A DNA stretch of 46,378 bases from DATGMB01 sp035293845 (GCA_035293845.1 DATGMB010000175.1:1-46378), one strand, 5' to 3'. Numbered from the stretch's first letter, positions 17,053-26,342 are shown. The notes: generated from the letters alone by a model not told the origin. Translations and numbers: made by a program.

Positions 17053-18404
17053 GTGCCGGTTACGAAGAGCGCGCGGATCGCCGTGGCAGCCGCGATCGCG
17101 CTGTCCGCCGCACTCGGGCAGCCGGTTCCGGCGCCGCGGCCGGCGGGCTCCGCGCCGCCGGTCGTCACTTTCGCGGACGCCCTGGCGCGCGCACGGGCGA
17201 TCGAGCCGCAGTATCTGCAGGCATTGAACGCCGCAAGCCTGGCGCACGAAGATGCCGTACAGGCGCGCGCCGCGCGATATCCCGTCGCAGGCATCCGGTC
17301 GGACTACCTCAACACGCAAGGTAACGGTCTGCTTCCTTCGGGCCGGTTCGTCACGAATGACGGCTGCACGTCTATCGCGAGTGGACGACGCTTCACCAGG
17401 ATCTTTCGGCCGGCGCTCTTACCGGGATCGCCGTCGAGCGCGCCTTCGCACTGGAAGCGGCGGTGCGGGCGCGCGCGGAGATCGCGCGGCGCGGGCTCGT
17501 CGTCACGCTGACGAAGGCATACTACGGGCTCGTCAGCGCCCAGCGGAAGTATGCGACGGCACAACTGGCGCTCGATGAGGTCCGGCATCTCCTCGCCATC
17601 ACTGAGGACTTGGAGCGCGGCGGCGAAGTAGCCCATGCCGATGTGGTAAAGGCGCAGATGCAAGTGAACGCGCAGGAGCAGGCGTTTCGCGAGGCCAAGT
17701 TGGCGATGGATACGGCGCACATGGACCTGGCGGTATTGATCTCACCGGACTTCGACGAGGATTTTCAGGTAATCGACGACCTGGATCCGGGCCCGCCGTT
17801 GCCGGCGTTCACGGAAATTCAGCGTCTGGCGCGTCAGCAGAACCCCGATCTGCGTGCAGCCCTGGAAACGCTGCGCGGCGCCGGCCTCGACATGGCGATC
17901 GCCCGCCAGTCGTATCTGCCGACGCTTGCCGTCGACCTGGTCTGGGGATTGGAGGCCAACCAGATCGGCTGGCGTACGGTAGTCGCGGCCGCTCCGCAGC
18001 TCGGCCCTGTGCCGACTGTCGGCTATTTCCTCACGGGCTCGCTGACGCTGCCGGTCTGGGATTGGGGCGCGAGGAGGAGCAAGCTGCGGCAGGCGGAGCT
18101 GCGGCGCGCGCAGGCGAACACCGAGCTCAGCCTCGCGCAGCGGCAACTGCTTCGGAATCTCGCCGCCTATTACGAAGAAGGGGAAACCGCCCGTTCGCAA
18201 TTGGATCTGCTGCGCCAGGCCCTGGACCTCGCGGCCGAAAGCCTGCGCCTGAACACGCTGCGCTACCAGGGCGGCGAGGCCACAATTCTGGAGCTGGTCG
18301 ATGCGGAGAGCGCGCTCAATCAGGCGCGCAACGCGTATATCGATGGGCTCGCGCGCTACCGGCTGGCGCTGGCGAACCTGCAAATGCTGACCGGCGTTCC
18401 GTAG
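17053..18404 (+). pseudogene. TolC family outer-membrane efflux protein, frameshifted
   Basis: The outer-membrane channel expected for the preceding exporter. GTG 17053 has AGGAG eight bases upstream and begins a signal peptide (SARIAVAAAIALSAALG). The first helical repeat reads normally to FVTNDG (17350-17364), then the frame fails. Resuming one frame over at 17367 gives HVYREWTTLHQDLSAGAL and the rest of a normal TolC protein to 18404, ending ALANLQMLTGVP. Adding one base between 17364 and 17365 (a G would give Val) restores a single frame of about 450 residues. The downstream part is open on its own from about 17463. Either a true inactivating deletion or a sequence error; a 142-base gap separates it from the permease gene. 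Confidence 0.85.
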
Positions 18405-18451
18405 AGGCCGGTTACGGCGGCCCTGCAAATCATCCTAAACTGAAACAGTAC

Positions 18452-19945
18452 ATGACATCGCGCCGCTACACTCTCCTCTTTCTGGCCTCGACTCTGGCCG
18501 CCGCGGATCTCACCGGCAACTGGGTGGTGAGCCAATCGATGAACGACGGCACGTTCCGCCGCACTTATTTCAACCTGAAGCAGCAGGGTGATCAGATCGC
18601 CGGGACGATTCGCGCCACGCAGTTCTACTACACCATCACCGCGAGCACGGGCGGCGCGGACGGCTTCACCATCACGGGGACGCTCGACGACGGCCACAGC
18701 CCGCGAACGGTGCATTACTCGGGCAAGCTCACGGGCGATGAGCTGCGCCTCACGGCGCCGGGGCGCAACGGCGCGCCGGGGCCGGAGATGGTGGCGCACC
18801 GCGCGCCGGCCGGCGAGGGCGCCTATCCCGCGCGCCTCCCGCTGCCCGCGCTGCACAAGGTCGCGGATAACGGCCTCGCGCGCACTCCACCGATGGGCTG
18901 GAACAGTTGGAATAAGTTTCACGGCCGTGTGGACGACGCGGCCGTGCGCGGCATCGCGGACGCCATGGCGCGCAACGGCATGAAGGACGCCGGCTACGTG
19001 TACGTCAACATCGACGACACGTGGCAAGGCGAGCGCGACGCCGAGGGTAACATCCACCCTAACCGCAAGTTTCCCGATATGAAGGCGCTGGCCGATTACG
19101 TCCACAGCAAGGGGCTGAAGCTCGGAATCTACTCGAGCCCCGGCCCCAACACGTGTGCGGGGTACGAAGGCAGTTACGGACACGAGGCGCAGGACGCCCG
19201 CACGTATGCGGCGTGGGGCATCGATTACCTGAAGTACGACTGGTGCGGCGCGCGCAACCTGTACAAGCCCGAGGAAATGCAGGCCGTGTACCAGAAGATG
19301 GGCGATGCGCTGCGCGCCGCCGGCCGGCGGATCGTCTTCAGCCTGTGCCAATACGGATGGGCGGACGTCTGGAAGTGGGGCCCCGAGGTCGGCGGCAATC
19401 TGTGGCGCACCACCGGCGATATCAGCGACCGCTGGGACAGCATGTCGAAAATCGGCTTCAGCCAGAATGAGCTTGCGCCGTGGGCCGGGCCGGGGCACTG
19501 GAACGATCCCGATATGCTGGAGATTGGCAACGGCGGGATGAACGAAGACGAATACCGCACGCACATGAGCCTGTGGTCCATCCTGGCAGCGCCGCTGCTG
19601 GCCGGCAACGATCTGCGCGAGGTGCCGGCGGGCATCCTGGAAATCCTGACCAATCGCGAGGTGATCGCCGTGGACCAGGATGCCCTCGGGCATCAGGGCC
19701 GCCGCGTATCGCAGAACGGTGACCTGGAGATCTGGGTGCGCGAGCTGGCGGGCGGGGCGAAAGCGGTCGGCCTGTTCAACCGCGGCGCGGATGCCGCGGC
19801 GATGCGGTTGCGCTGGAGTGAGATCGGTTTGACCCGCAAGCCACGCGTCCGCGACCTCTGGGCGCACCGGGACATCGCGCCGGAGGGTCCGGAATTCGCG
19901 ACTACTGTGCCGGGCCACGGCGTCGTGATGCTGCGGGTGAATTAG
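18452..19945 (+). CDS. GH27 alpha-galactosidase with N-terminal beta domain
   Basis: A 497-residue secreted glycoside hydrolase. Signal peptide MTSRRYTLLFLASTLAAA; an extra beta-rich domain at about 20-118 (GNWVVSQSMND, GDQIAGTIRA, LTGDELRL); then the GH27 barrel from PPMGWNSWNKFHG (147-158). The catalytic nucleophile is the Asp of YLKYDWC (D263) and the acid/base the first Asp of TGDISDRW (D323); their 60-residue spacing matches characterised GH27 enzymes. GPGHWNDPDMLE is also conserved. The C-terminal beta domain starts near 415. It removes terminal alpha-galactose (or alpha-N-acetylgalactosamine, not distinguishable here). It begins 47 bases after tolC and may be independently transcribed. 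Confidence 0.93.
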   Translation: MTSRRYTLLFLASTLAAADLTGNWVVSQSMNDGTFRRTYFNLKQQGDQIAGTIRATQFYYTITASTGGADGFTITGTLDDGHSPRTVHYSGKLTGDELRLTAPGRNGAPGPEMVAHRAPAGEGAYPARLPLPALHKVADNGLARTPPMGWNSWNKFHGRVDDAAVRGIADAMARNGMKDAGYVYVNIDDTWQGERDAEGNIHPNRKFPDMKALADYVHSKGLKLGIYSSPGPNTCAGYEGSYGHEAQDARTYAAWGIDYLKYDWCGARNLYKPEEMQAVYQKMGDALRAAGRRIVFSLCQYGWADVWKWGPEVGGNLWRTTGDISDRWDSMSKIGFSQNELAPWAGPGHWNDPDMLEIGNGGMNEDEYRTHMSLWSILAAPLLAGNDLREVPAGILEILTNREVIAVDQDALGHQGRRVSQNGDLEIWVRELAGGAKAVGLFNRGADAAAMRLRWSEIGLTRKPRVRDLWAHRDIAPEGPEFATTVPGHGVVMLRVN

Positions 19946-19987
19946 CACCCAGCTCGAATCGGCACCTCAACTGCATTTGGGTGAGTG

Positions 19988-20476
19988 ATGGTATCGATTC
20001 GAGCGCGGGTTCTGTGGATTTGCATACCAGTTGCAGCGATCGTGATCTCCGTTGCCAGCGGCACGTTCCGCCGGGAACCGGTTCGCGCCACGGCGCACGA
20101 TTCCAGAATTGTGATCAATCTGGCGGAGCGCCGGCTCCAGATCGTTCGGGATGGTAAGGTCTCCGGAGCGTATGAGATCGCCGTCGGCAAACCGGACACA
20201 CCGACGCCTACGGGTGAATTTCGGATTACCGACAAGCAGTCACACCCCGGCCCTCCCGGTGGAGTGTTTGGCGCGAGATGGCTGGAATTCTATCGCGTGA
20301 CCACCCCCGACGGCGTCCTCCACCTCTACGGGATTCATGGGACGAACGCGCCCCAAAAGCTTGGCGGCGCGGTCTCGCATGGCTGCATCCGGCTCAGCAA
20401 CCATGATGTCGAAGAGGTCTATCGAGAGGCTTACATCGGTGAACCGGTGGAGATTGATGCCGGCGGCAAGAGGTGA
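19988..20476 (+). CDS. L,D-transpeptidase (YkuD domain)
   Basis: A 162-residue protein with an N-terminal hydrophobic anchor or signal (WICIPVAAIVISVASG) and a single YkuD catalytic domain (about 39-160). The active-site signature is complete: H117 in GIHGTN and S-H-G-C-I-R (H131, G132, C133). Such enzymes make 3-3 peptidoglycan cross-links or attach proteins to the wall in the periplasm. There is no LysM or other wall-binding domain, so it is a minimal form. A GTG three bases upstream (19985) is an alternative start. It is convergent with the amidohydrolase gene with only three bases between them. Confidence 0.93.
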   Translation: MVSIRARVLWICIPVAAIVISVASGTFRREPVRATAHDSRIVINLAERRLQIVRDGKVSGAYEIAVGKPDTPTPTGEFRITDKQSHPGPPGGVFGARWLEFYRVTTPDGVLHLYGIHGTNAPQKLGGAVSHGCIRLSNHDVEEVYREAYIGEPVEIDAGGKR

Positions 20477-20479
20477 TCC

Positions 20480-21427
20480 CTAAGCGGCAGAGAGCTTGTA
20501 TACCCTGTGCGCGTTTTCCCAAGTCAGCTTCCGGAAAGAGGCGGGCGTAAGGATGTTCCGTAAAATCGTGAGCGTTTCCCGCGCCACGCACTTGCCGGCG
20601 AGCCGGGCCGCGGCCGGGTTTCCTGCCTGTGAGATGCCGCCGCCCTTTCCATCCGTGCAGGCGCAGTCGCTGCCGAAAATCAGCTTGCTTTCGTGCCTCT
20701 TGAGAAAGCCTGGCGTGAATTCCGGGTCGCGAGAAAGAGCGTTATTCCCCGAGTTCGCAGATAAGTCGGCGAACAGGTTCGGATAATCGCCGAGCAGCTT
20801 GTCCGTGATCCCACCCGCCTTGATCTTGCCGGCGGGGTACGCGCTCTCGTTTGCATAATCCGCGCTGATGTTGGCCCAGAAGGCGTCCGCATGGCCGATA
20901 AATTTCGTCCGGGGGTACGCCTTGAGAACCGCTTCAAATTCCTTGAATCCTGTGGCGAACGTGCCCTCTGTCGCGGTATGGGGCACTTCCTGGAAATGAA
21001 CCAGCACCGGTACGCTGAGTTCTGCAGCCAAGGCGTAGACGCGCCGAAGCTCCGGGCCCGCCGCGGCGACGTGGGATTTCAGTTCACCGAGACCGATGGC
21101 GCCGGCTTTCACCGCCCTGGTGAGCAAATCTCCGGCATCCGGCCTGGTGATATCGGTACTTGCAAACCACCCGAGAATTCGGCCCGGGTACTGCGCGCGG
21201 AGCGCGGCAATCTGTTCGGCGGAACTATCGCGAGCCAAGATCATCGCGTTCGACATGCCGCTTCCATCCAGATGCGCGATATTCGCTTCCGGAGTGCGGC
21301 GCATATGGTGATGGCAATCGACCACAGGTCCGCCCCACTCGCTCCGCGGTTCGCCTTGGGCAACAAGGGGCAAGGCGGAGGCGACAGCCCCGATGCTCTT
21401 GAGGAATGCTCTCCGATTCGCGATCAT
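20480..21427 (-). CDS. Tat-exported amidohydrolase-family TIM-barrel protein
   Basis: A 315-residue protein of the amidohydrolase-2 group. It begins with a twin-arginine signal (NRRAFLKSIGAVASALPLVA). Metal-site motifs follow: VVDCHHHMRR (about 35-44) in place of HxH, a Glu in IGLGELKSHV, a His in VPVLVHFQEVP, a His in FIGHADAFW, and an Asp in LIFGSDCACTDG near 255. This is the layout of the decarboxylase/lactonase-type amidohydrolases; substrate unknown. A tRNA-Val gene lies upstream on the same strand, 69 bases away. Near the start a GATAGACT string could be a -10. Confidence 0.87.
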   Translation of the reverse strand: MIANRRAFLKSIGAVASALPLVAQGEPRSEWGGPVVDCHHHMRRTPEANIAHLDGSGMSNAMILARDSSAEQIAALRAQYPGRILGWFASTDITRPDAGDLLTRAVKAGAIGLGELKSHVAAAGPELRRVYALAAELSVPVLVHFQEVPHTATEGTFATGFKEFEAVLKAYPRTKFIGHADAFWANISADYANESAYPAGKIKAGGITDKLLGDYPNLFADLSANSGNNALSRDPEFTPGFLKRHESKLIFGSDCACTDGKGGGISQAGNPAAARLAGKCVARETLTILRNILTPASFRKLTWENAHRVYKLSAA

Positions 21428-21496
21428 TCATTCACCCGAACGATGAATTAAGTCTATCGCAGTCGAGACGATCTGACCTTCGGCGCAGCCGGGGAG

Positions 21497-21573
21497 TGGT
21501 GGGCCCGTGGCGACTCGAACGCCAGACCTCTACCGTGTCAAGGTAGCGCTCTAACCAACTGAGCTACGGGCCC
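21497..21573 (-). tRNA. tRNA-Val (GAC anticodon)
   Basis: On the minus strand a full cloverleaf is readable: acceptor GGGCCCG paired with CGGGCCC, D arm GCTC...GAGC, anticodon arm CTACC-TTGACAC-GGTAG with anticodon GAC, T arm CTGGC-GTTCGAGT-CGCCA-like. Discriminator A at 21500 and an encoded CCA at 21497-21499 complete the 3' end. It stands alone, with no other tRNA nearby. Confidence 0.95.
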
Positions 21574-21589
21574 GTCGGAGGGAATCCTC

Positions 21590-21595
21590 AGTATA
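21590..21595 (-). promoter_or_regulatory. -10 element of tRNA-Val
   Basis: TATACT on the minus strand, 16 bases before the first base of the tRNA, a normal distance for a short tRNA leader. The -35 region is weak. Confidence 0.4.
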
Positions 21596-21661
21596 CCATG
21601 CGCCGTCGCTGAAGTCCGATTCGCTTCACTACGGCGGGTGTCGTCGAGTAACCTGTAAGGA

Positions 21662-22768
21662 ATGTTAAAACTTGCTCTCATTCTCCTGCCCGTCCTGGCG
21701 CAGGCCGCGGTGGAGCCGGTGGTCTCGGGGGATTCGGCGCGCGGGGCGCGGATCTTCGAGCAGGAACAGTGCGTCAAGTGCCACAGCGTCAACGGCCGCG
21801 GCGGCAAGATGGGCGCGGACTTCGGCCGTCTGGTGAGCCGCAGTTACACGCCGGCGCAGCTTGCCAGCACCATGTGGAACCATGCGCCGGTGATGTGGGG
21901 CGCGATGGAAGCGGCCGGCATCGAGCGTCCGCATCTTTCCGCGGGCGACGCCGCCGACCTCTTCGCGTACTTCTACTCCGCCCGTTTCTTCGACCAGCCG
22001 GGCGACGCGGCCCGCGGCAAGGCTACGTTTGCGGCCAAGCACTGCGGCGACTGCCACGGTGTCAGCGAGTCGCGGGCCGAAGGCGCGCCGCCCATCGCCA
22101 GGTGGGAATCGCTCGCCGACCCGGTCGTGATGGTGCAGCAGATGTGGAATCACAGCGCGCGCATGCAGGATGCGTTCGCGCGGCGCGGCATCGTCTGGCA
22201 GGAGCTCACCACGGCACAGTTGAACGACATGGCGGCGTGGCTCCGGTCGCTGCCGGAGACGCGGCACCTGGCGTCGCGCTTTTCAAATACCAGTGATCGC
22301 GACGGCTACCGGATCTTCGAGGCAAAAGGCTGCGTCAAGTGCCACGTGGGCAAGCTGGCGCTCGAAAACCGGCTGCACGATATGACCCTCACGGATATCG
22401 CCGTAGACATGTGGAACCACGCGCCGCGCATGGTCAAGCCCACGCCCTCGCTCACGCAGGAGGAGATGCGGGAGTTGCTCAGCTTTCTGTGGATGCGGCA
22501 GTTTGTGTACCCGGCGGGCGACAAGGCGCGAGGCCGGGCAGTGTTCCACACCCGGCACTGCGCCGATTGCCACGCCGGCGGGACGCACGGCGCGCCGCAG
22601 CTACCCGGGCAGGCGCGGCACTATTCCGAGGTGGCGATCATGTCCGCGATCTGGTCCCATGGGCCTCAAATGCTGAATCGCATGAAGCAGGCGGGAATCG
22701 GCTGGCCGCGGTTCAAGAGCCCGCAGGAGCTGGGGGATTTGCTGGCCTATTTGAATTCGGTGCAGTAG
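21662..22768 (+). CDS. Tetraheme c-type cytochrome of four repeated domains
   Basis: A 368-residue secreted protein with four CxxCH sites: C37-H41, C128-H132, C224-H228 and C300-H304. Each is followed 33-41 residues later by a matching motif: MWNHAPVM (71-78), MWNHSARM (161-168), MWNHAPRM (250-257) and IWSHGPQM (330-337). The protein is thus four cytochrome-c domains in series, with the Met (or His) of the second motif a likely sixth heme ligand. The signal peptide is MLKLALILLPVLAQAA. It is probably a periplasmic electron carrier. No oxidase, reductase or biogenesis gene lies next to it, so its partner is unknown. Confidence 0.92.
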   Translation: MLKLALILLPVLAQAAVEPVVSGDSARGARIFEQEQCVKCHSVNGRGGKMGADFGRLVSRSYTPAQLASTMWNHAPVMWGAMEAAGIERPHLSAGDAADLFAYFYSARFFDQPGDAARGKATFAAKHCGDCHGVSESRAEGAPPIARWESLADPVVMVQQMWNHSARMQDAFARRGIVWQELTTAQLNDMAAWLRSLPETRHLASRFSNTSDRDGYRIFEAKGCVKCHVGKLALENRLHDMTLTDIAVDMWNHAPRMVKPTPSLTQEEMRELLSFLWMRQFVYPAGDKARGRAVFHTRHCADCHAGGTHGAPQLPGQARHYSEVAIMSAIWSHGPQMLNRMKQAGIGWPRFKSPQELGDLLAYLNSVQ

Positions 22769-22770
22769 AG

Positions 22771-22873
22771 AGGAGTTAGGAGCTAAGAATCTACGAGCGA
22801 GGAGGCCGGCCTCGCGGAACGGGGTAGACGCCATTCCCTCCTAACTCCTAGCTCCTAACTTCTTAGCTCCTTA
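22771..22873. terminator. Inverted repeats of TTAGGAG units between convergent genes
   Basis: Between the cytochrome and TonB genes, AGGAGCTAAGAA (22778-22789) pairs perfectly with TTCTTAGCTCCT (22860-22871), and AGGAGTTAGG (22771-22780) with CCTAACTCCT (22840-22849). The right side repeats the unit several times, so several alternative pairings exist. The position suggests a bidirectional transcription barrier, although there is no clean T run. The right arm touches the stop codon of the TonB gene. Confidence 0.45.
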
Positions 22874-25800
22874 AAACCACACCTTCGTGGATAATTGAAT
22901 CAGCCGCGGCGATCCGAACCCGGTCACCTGCCCGAAAGTCGAGCTGGTCAAGCCGGCCGAAGGCGAGTTCCAGTTGGCGTGGTTCATGACGTTGAAGAAC
23001 TCCCCCCTGAGGTCAAGCTTCCAGCGCTCGCTGATTGGGAACCGCCGGCTCACCGACATATCCCACTGAATCGTGCCGGGACCGTGGAAGATATCGCGGG
23101 CGGCGTTGCCGAACGATCCCAGCGGCACGCAACTGGGATTGCTCGCGTATGTTGCGTTATTGCAGCCGCCGGCAAAGAGCGCCGGATTGAACCACTCGCT
23201 GGTGGTATGCGGGAACGGATCGCTCACTCCGGCGACCACGTTCGGCCGGTCGGCGCCTACGCCAGTGAGCGATACGTCCGAGCCTGTGGTCACCGTGAAC
23301 GGCTGCCCGGTGTAGAGGCTGACGATGGGAGCGACCTGCCAATCCCGCGTGACCGCACGCAGGACGCCGGCGCCGATTCCAGGACTGTCGAATACTCCCG
23401 AAAGGTTGAAGATGTGCCGGCGGTCGAAATTGCAGTCGGCCTTTTCGGCGTTGCGGTTGAGCGGATTCTGATAGTTGTTGCCCGCCAGTTCGCCGCCGAA
23501 ATCGTAGGTGCTGATGCATTGCGACCACGTGTAATTCACCAGCATGTTGAAATGGTTGGCGAAGCGGTGTTCCAGTTTCAGCAGCAGACCGTTGTACTTA
23601 GCCCAGTTTCCCGGATCGGACTGCACGATCGAGCTATAATAAGCGCCCTGGGTTGGATTGAGCAGCGTCAGCGGGCGGCGCGACTGCTCGTTGGACGTCG
23701 TCGCGCCCGGCAGAAGCACCGGCATGTTCTGTTCATTGGCGCCGTAAATATGCAGCGTATGGTTGCCGATGTAGGTGGCTGTCGCCAGCCAGTCTTTCGC
23801 GATCTGCCGGGAGTAGCTGACGTTCCACTGGATCACATAAGTAGGCGGCATATTTTCCGGGATGCTCACGTAGGTTCCCAAGGTCGGGAAAATCGCGATG
23901 CCGGGGAAAGGATCGCCGGGCACCCCGGTCGGCGAAACATAGCCGTTCCACGGGTTCGAGAACGGCGCCGTGATGGGCGGATTCGTGAACGTGATCGCCG
24001 AGGCGTAGGGCGGATTGGTGGTCCAGCGCTCCGGATAGAACAGTTCGGTCGAATCGTGCAGCAGGCCGAAGCCGGCGCGGATCGTCTGCTTCGCTGCGCC
24101 GGTGGGGTCCCACACGATGCCCACGCGCGGCGACGTAGCCAGCCAGTGCTTATTCGCGAACGAGCAGCCGTTCGGTTGGTCGTGCCCGAACAGCAATCCC
24201 GCAGGAGCGTTGGGATATTGGCTGCTATGGAAGCCGGCAATGTAATCTGCCAGGTTGAATTGGTTGCCGCGGCAGTACTTATCGATAGCGGGCAGCTCCG
24301 GTTCCCATCGGGCGCCGATATTGAGCGTCAGGCGCTCGGTCGCGCGCCAGGAGTCCTGTGCATAGGCCGCGAACACGGTCTGGCGCATGTAGTCGGAAAG
24401 CGCATTTCCCTGATTCCACGACGACATATGCCCGAGCAGCAGGTCGGCGAGGTTATCACCGGAGTAGCCGCTCGTCGTGCCGCCGCTGAACGTCCATTGA
24501 CCATTGGACTGCTGGTTATTGGTTTGATTGAACTGCTCCTTGCGGCCGTCGATGCCGAACGCAAACTGGTGCCTGCCGTGGATCTTCGTAAAATCGTCCG
24601 AAACCTGGTAATTGTTAACGTCGAAATATCCCGGAGCGCAGGTTCCGCAAGCGATGTTGAAGTAGTTCCCGACGGTCACCTGGATGTAGTTGTCCGTCAT
24701 GTTGTCCGCAAAGGGCCCGCCGTTCGTGTTCTTGATGCCCAGCGACTGCGGGCCGAACAGATTGCTGGCCGAACCGCGGTTGTCGGCGCGCCGGTCGAAG
24801 GTCGCGTGGAAGGAGTTTACGGAGGTGGGGTTGATCACGTAGGTTTCCCCCAGCGTGATCGTGTTGGACTCATCCTTATTTCCGGGATTGGGCCCCGTAG
24901 TCAAGGCATTCTTTCCGTCGAAGAAAGCCTGCGCCGTGTAGTTGTAGATATAGTACCGGGCGTAGAAACTGTGCTGGGAGTTGATCGTGTAATCGATGCG
25001 GCTGATCACCTGCCAGTCCGGGTTATTGGCGGGCTGGCCGTAAACATAAGCGCCGCACGGATCGGACGAAATCGGAACATAGCTGAGCAGCTTGATCGCC
25101 GCCGGGTCGAAGCGGCTGGCCGGAATGACATTGCCCGGGAAGGGATTTCCCGTAAGCGGATCCTTCAGGGTAATGGCCGTCTTTTGGCATCCGCCCGCTG
25201 ACGTGGGCGCGTCTTCGACGGAGAAATCTCCCTTGATCGTCAAAGCCGTCGGAACGTGCGCCGTGGTTTGCGAGGGGTTGCTGCGCTGCACCGTCTGCTG
25301 GTAGCCGCCGAAGAAAAAGAGCTTGTCCTTGATGATTCTGCCGCCGGCGGTGCCGCCGAACTGGCTGCGCTTGAGCGAGTCCCGCGAGGGCTGCACGACC
25401 GAGCCGTTCGGCTCGACGAGGCCCTTCGGCCGCGCGTTCAATTCGTAGTTCCGCAGGAACTCGAATAAGTCGCCGTGGAAGGCGTTGGTGCCGGACTTCG
25501 TCACGATATTGACGGTCCCGCCCGGATGCAGTCCGAATTGCGCCTGCAGCGCGTTGGTCTGCACGCTGAATTCCTGCACGGCGTCCGGAAAGGGAATCGG
25601 CAGGTTCACGTTGCTGAACGAATCGTTGTTGTCGCCGCCGTCCAGCAGGTAATTGACGCCGTTCGCCTGGCCGCCCGCCACCGAAAACGTACCCGAGCCG
25701 TTCGAGCCCTGGATGTTCTTGCTGCCCGTCAGGTCGCCCGCCGGCGCCGTCGTGCCGCCCCCCGTCAGCGTCAGCAGTTGCGTCAGGTTGCGCCCGTTCA

Positions 25801-26281
25801 GGGGCAGGTCGACGATCTTCTGCTGCTCGACAACCTGGGCAATGGCGCTGTCCTTGGTCTCGACCATGCCGGCATTGGCGCTCACTTCCACCGTTTCGGT
25901 AGCCGCGCCAATGGCCAGCGAGACATTCTGCTCCACGTTGTGCGCCACCTCCAGCGTGATGCCGGACTGACGGTAGGCTTTAAATCCCGGTGCGGTTACT
26001 TCCAGCGTGTAGGTGCCGACCGGCAGGTTGGGAAAACGGAAGTCTCCGTTGGCGTCCGTGGAAAACGTGTGCACCTGGTGCGTTTCGGTTTCCGTCATCT
26101 TTACCGACGCCCCGGCAACGGAGGCGCCGCTGGGATCGGTCACCCGACCGTCCACTTCCGCGACGGCAACCTGTTGGGTTCTAGCGGGTGGCGCGAGATA
26201 TGCCGTAAGTAGGAGGGCAGTCATCGCCCAAAGGGCCCTGTTACGAAGAGCGGCGCATATCGCCATTACGTGCGAAACCAT
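22871..26281 (-). CDS. Oar-like TonB-dependent receptor with carboxypeptidase-regulatory domain
   Basis: A 1136-residue outer-membrane receptor of the same class as the one at 6405 but clearly a different subfamily. It has a signal peptide, a carboxypeptidase-regulatory domain (VDGRVTDPSGASVAGASVKM, about 44-125), a plug with VVEQQKIVDLPLNGRN and LLDGGDNNDSF (about 160-225), and a barrel ending in LIQLSTKVWF with the C-terminal Phe needed for barrel assembly. GTVNIVTKSGTNAFHGDLFE is conserved in this class. Ligand unknown. The promoter upstream is strong and overlaps a palindrome (see 26343-26408), so expression is probably controlled by a dedicated regulator. Confidence 0.93.
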   Translation of the reverse strand: MVSHVMAICAALRNRALWAMTALLLTAYLAPPARTQQVAVAEVDGRVTDPSGASVAGASVKMTETETHQVHTFSTDANGDFRFPNLPVGTYTLEVTAPGFKAYRQSGITLEVAHNVEQNVSLAIGAATETVEVSANAGMVETKDSAIAQVVEQQKIVDLPLNGRNLTQLLTLTGGGTTAPAGDLTGSKNIQGSNGSGTFSVAGGQANGVNYLLDGGDNNDSFSNVNLPIPFPDAVQEFSVQTNALQAQFGLHPGGTVNIVTKSGTNAFHGDLFEFLRNYELNARPKGLVEPNGSVVQPSRDSLKRSQFGGTAGGRIIKDKLFFFGGYQQTVQRSNPSQTTAHVPTALTIKGDFSVEDAPTSAGGCQKTAITLKDPLTGNPFPGNVIPASRFDPAAIKLLSYVPISSDPCGAYVYGQPANNPDWQVISRIDYTINSQHSFYARYYIYNYTAQAFFDGKNALTTGPNPGNKDESNTITLGETYVINPTSVNSFHATFDRRADNRGSASNLFGPQSLGIKNTNGGPFADNMTDNYIQVTVGNYFNIACGTCAPGYFDVNNYQVSDDFTKIHGRHQFAFGIDGRKEQFNQTNNQQSNGQWTFSGGTTSGYSGDNLADLLLGHMSSWNQGNALSDYMRQTVFAAYAQDSWRATERLTLNIGARWEPELPAIDKYCRGNQFNLADYIAGFHSSQYPNAPAGLLFGHDQPNGCSFANKHWLATSPRVGIVWDPTGAAKQTIRAGFGLLHDSTELFYPERWTTNPPYASAITFTNPPITAPFSNPWNGYVSPTGVPGDPFPGIAIFPTLGTYVSIPENMPPTYVIQWNVSYSRQIAKDWLATATYIGNHTLHIYGANEQNMPVLLPGATTSNEQSRRPLTLLNPTQGAYYSSIVQSDPGNWAKYNGLLLKLEHRFANHFNMLVNYTWSQCISTYDFGGELAGNNYQNPLNRNAEKADCNFDRRHIFNLSGVFDSPGIGAGVLRAVTRDWQVAPIVSLYTGQPFTVTTGSDVSLTGVGADRPNVVAGVSDPFPHTTSEWFNPALFAGGCNNATYASNPSCVPLGSFGNAARDIFHGPGTIQWDMSVSRRFPISERWKLDLRGEFFNVMNHANWNSPSAGLTSSTFGQVTGFGSPRLIQLSTKVWF

Positions 26282-26342
26282 ATTGACTCCTTATCGACTC
26301 CCTGGTCGTAAGTTTGCGGTCCGGATGCCGCGACCCCCATTG

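Noticed and set aside
22895..25201. 768-codon plus-strand frame opposite the second TonB receptor
   Set aside because: Antisense shadow with no domain signature. The minus strand is unambiguous.
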